A stretch of 22,455 nucleotides of DNA from JBCCZC01 sp039188505 (GTDB lineage Bacteria; Pseudomonadota; Gammaproteobacteria; Xanthomonadales; SZUA-38): NCBI GenBank assembly GCA_039188505.1, contig JBCCZC010000041.1:1-22455 (forward strand). Direction: 5' to 3'. Below the pieces are notes generated by a model. The model was not told the origin of the DNA. It made no database searches and saw only the letters and a program-made list of their open reading frames with translations. A program made the translations under genes and the position numbers. The number at the start of each line of letters is the position of its first letter. The stretch's first letter is position 1. Shown here one piece after another: positions 21,975-22,455 of the stretch.

Positions 21975-22455
21975 GTGACAGCGATCAGCTTCGAGTACTT
22001 TCCGCCGAAGACCAATGAGCAACGGGCCCAGTTCGAGCGTGCGCACGCGCGCCTCGCGCCACTGGGTCCGGACTACTGCTCGGTGACCTTCGGGGCCGGG
22101 GGATCGACGCTGAGCTACACGCAGGACGCGGTGCTCGGACTGAACCGGACCGGGGCGACCGACGTCGCCCCGCACCTCTCCTGCCAGGGCGGCAGCGCGG
22201 ACGAGATCCGCGAGCTGCTCGATACCTACCGCAAGGCCGGCATCCGCCGCCTCGTGGCGCTCCGCGGCGACGTGCCCTCGGGCATGGCCTCAGCGGGGCA
22301 GTTTCACTACGCCAATGAGCTCGTCGAGTTCATTCGCCGGGAGACAGGTGACCACTTCCACATCGAGGTCGCGTGCTATCCCGAGTTCCACCCGGAATGT
22401 GATGATCCGCAGAGCGACCTGCGAAACTTCAAGCGCAAGGTCGACGCCGGCGCCG
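21975..22455 (+). CDS. metF: methylenetetrahydrofolate reductase, 5' part
   Basis: The open frame from GTG 21975 runs off the window end (160 codons). It encodes TAISFEYFPPKTNEQRAQF, whose Glu7 in FEYFPP corresponds to the catalytic Glu of MetF. GPDYCSVTFGAGGST, APHLSCQGGS, GIRRLVALRGDVP, FHIEVACYPEFHPE and DLRNFKRKVDAGA follow, all standard for this FAD-dependent TIM barrel. It makes 5-methyl-THF for methionine synthesis. GGAG lies about 9 nt before the GTG, and the gene starts 14 bp after ahcY, so it is probably in the riboswitch-controlled transcript. Confidence 0.95.
   Translation, partial: MTAISFEYFPPKTNEQRAQFERAHARLAPLGPDYCSVTFGAGGSTLSYTQDAVLGLNRTGATDVAPHLSCQGGSADEIRELLDTYRKAGIRRLVALRGDVPSGMASAGQFHYANELVEFIRRETGDHFHIEVACYPEFHPECDDPQSDLRNFKRKVDAGA

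Overview
The window is a 22.5 kb piece of a GC-rich bacterial chromosome. It carries about 26 genes, two of them cut by the window edges, and they are tightly packed with many 1-8 bp overlaps. The content points to a gammaproteobacterium: ColR/ColS-like regulators, OmpW, Nei, IspB divergent from ssb, and ahcY behind an SAH riboswitch. I cannot name the genus; a relative of Xanthomonadales, Wenzhouxiangellaceae or Chromatiales would fit. I see no insertion sequence, phage gene, CRISPR array, tRNA or rRNA. This looks like core chromosome rather than an island.

Layout. (1) 2-1291, plus: the end of an acyl-CoA-binding protein gene, a TetR-family regulator and a small lipoprotein of unknown function. 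(2) 1249-4002, minus: an operon of response regulator, sensor kinase and DsbA, whose end overlaps the lipoprotein gene. (3) 4003-4370: a 368 bp divergent region with a likely promoter for the regulator, an inverted repeat, and a strong minus-strand intrinsic terminator that belongs to no visible gene, suggesting a small RNA. (4) 4371-5516: cytochrome c' and cytochrome b561, convergent around a shared hairpin. (5) 5693-8796, plus: ECF sigma factor, a membrane-anchored HEAT-repeat protein (likely anti-sigma) and two exported DUF4097-type proteins, all overlapping. The last ORF runs into nei on the other strand. (6) 8615-9469, minus: endonuclease VIII. (7) 9622-11806, plus: an alpha/beta hydrolase, a CIA30-domain protein and OmpW. 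(8) 11831-13656, minus: ispB, crcB/fluC and a DUF190 protein. (9) 13881-19130, plus: ssb, then dTDP-L-rhamnose synthesis (rfbB, rfbA, rfbC, rfbD) and a mannose-1-phosphate guanylyltransferase, with almost no gaps. (10) 19214-22455, plus: metK, an SAH riboswitch, ahcY and the start of metF.

How the genes work together. The rfb genes make dTDP-rhamnose from glucose-1-phosphate, and the next gene makes GDP-mannose; both feed surface polysaccharide. MetK, AhcY and MetF form most of the activated-methyl cycle: SAM synthesis, SAH removal and supply of methyl-folate. The riboswitch ties ahcY expression to SAH. The two-component/DsbA operon and the sigma/DUF4097 operon are both envelope-facing regulatory units.

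The items most worth following are the orphan terminator and candidate small RNA at 4091-4243, the sigma/HEAT/DUF4097 module, the guanylyltransferase whose C-terminal cupin has lost its metal-binding motif, and the hairpin that could compete with the SAH riboswitch. I did not find a clearly new multi-gene system.
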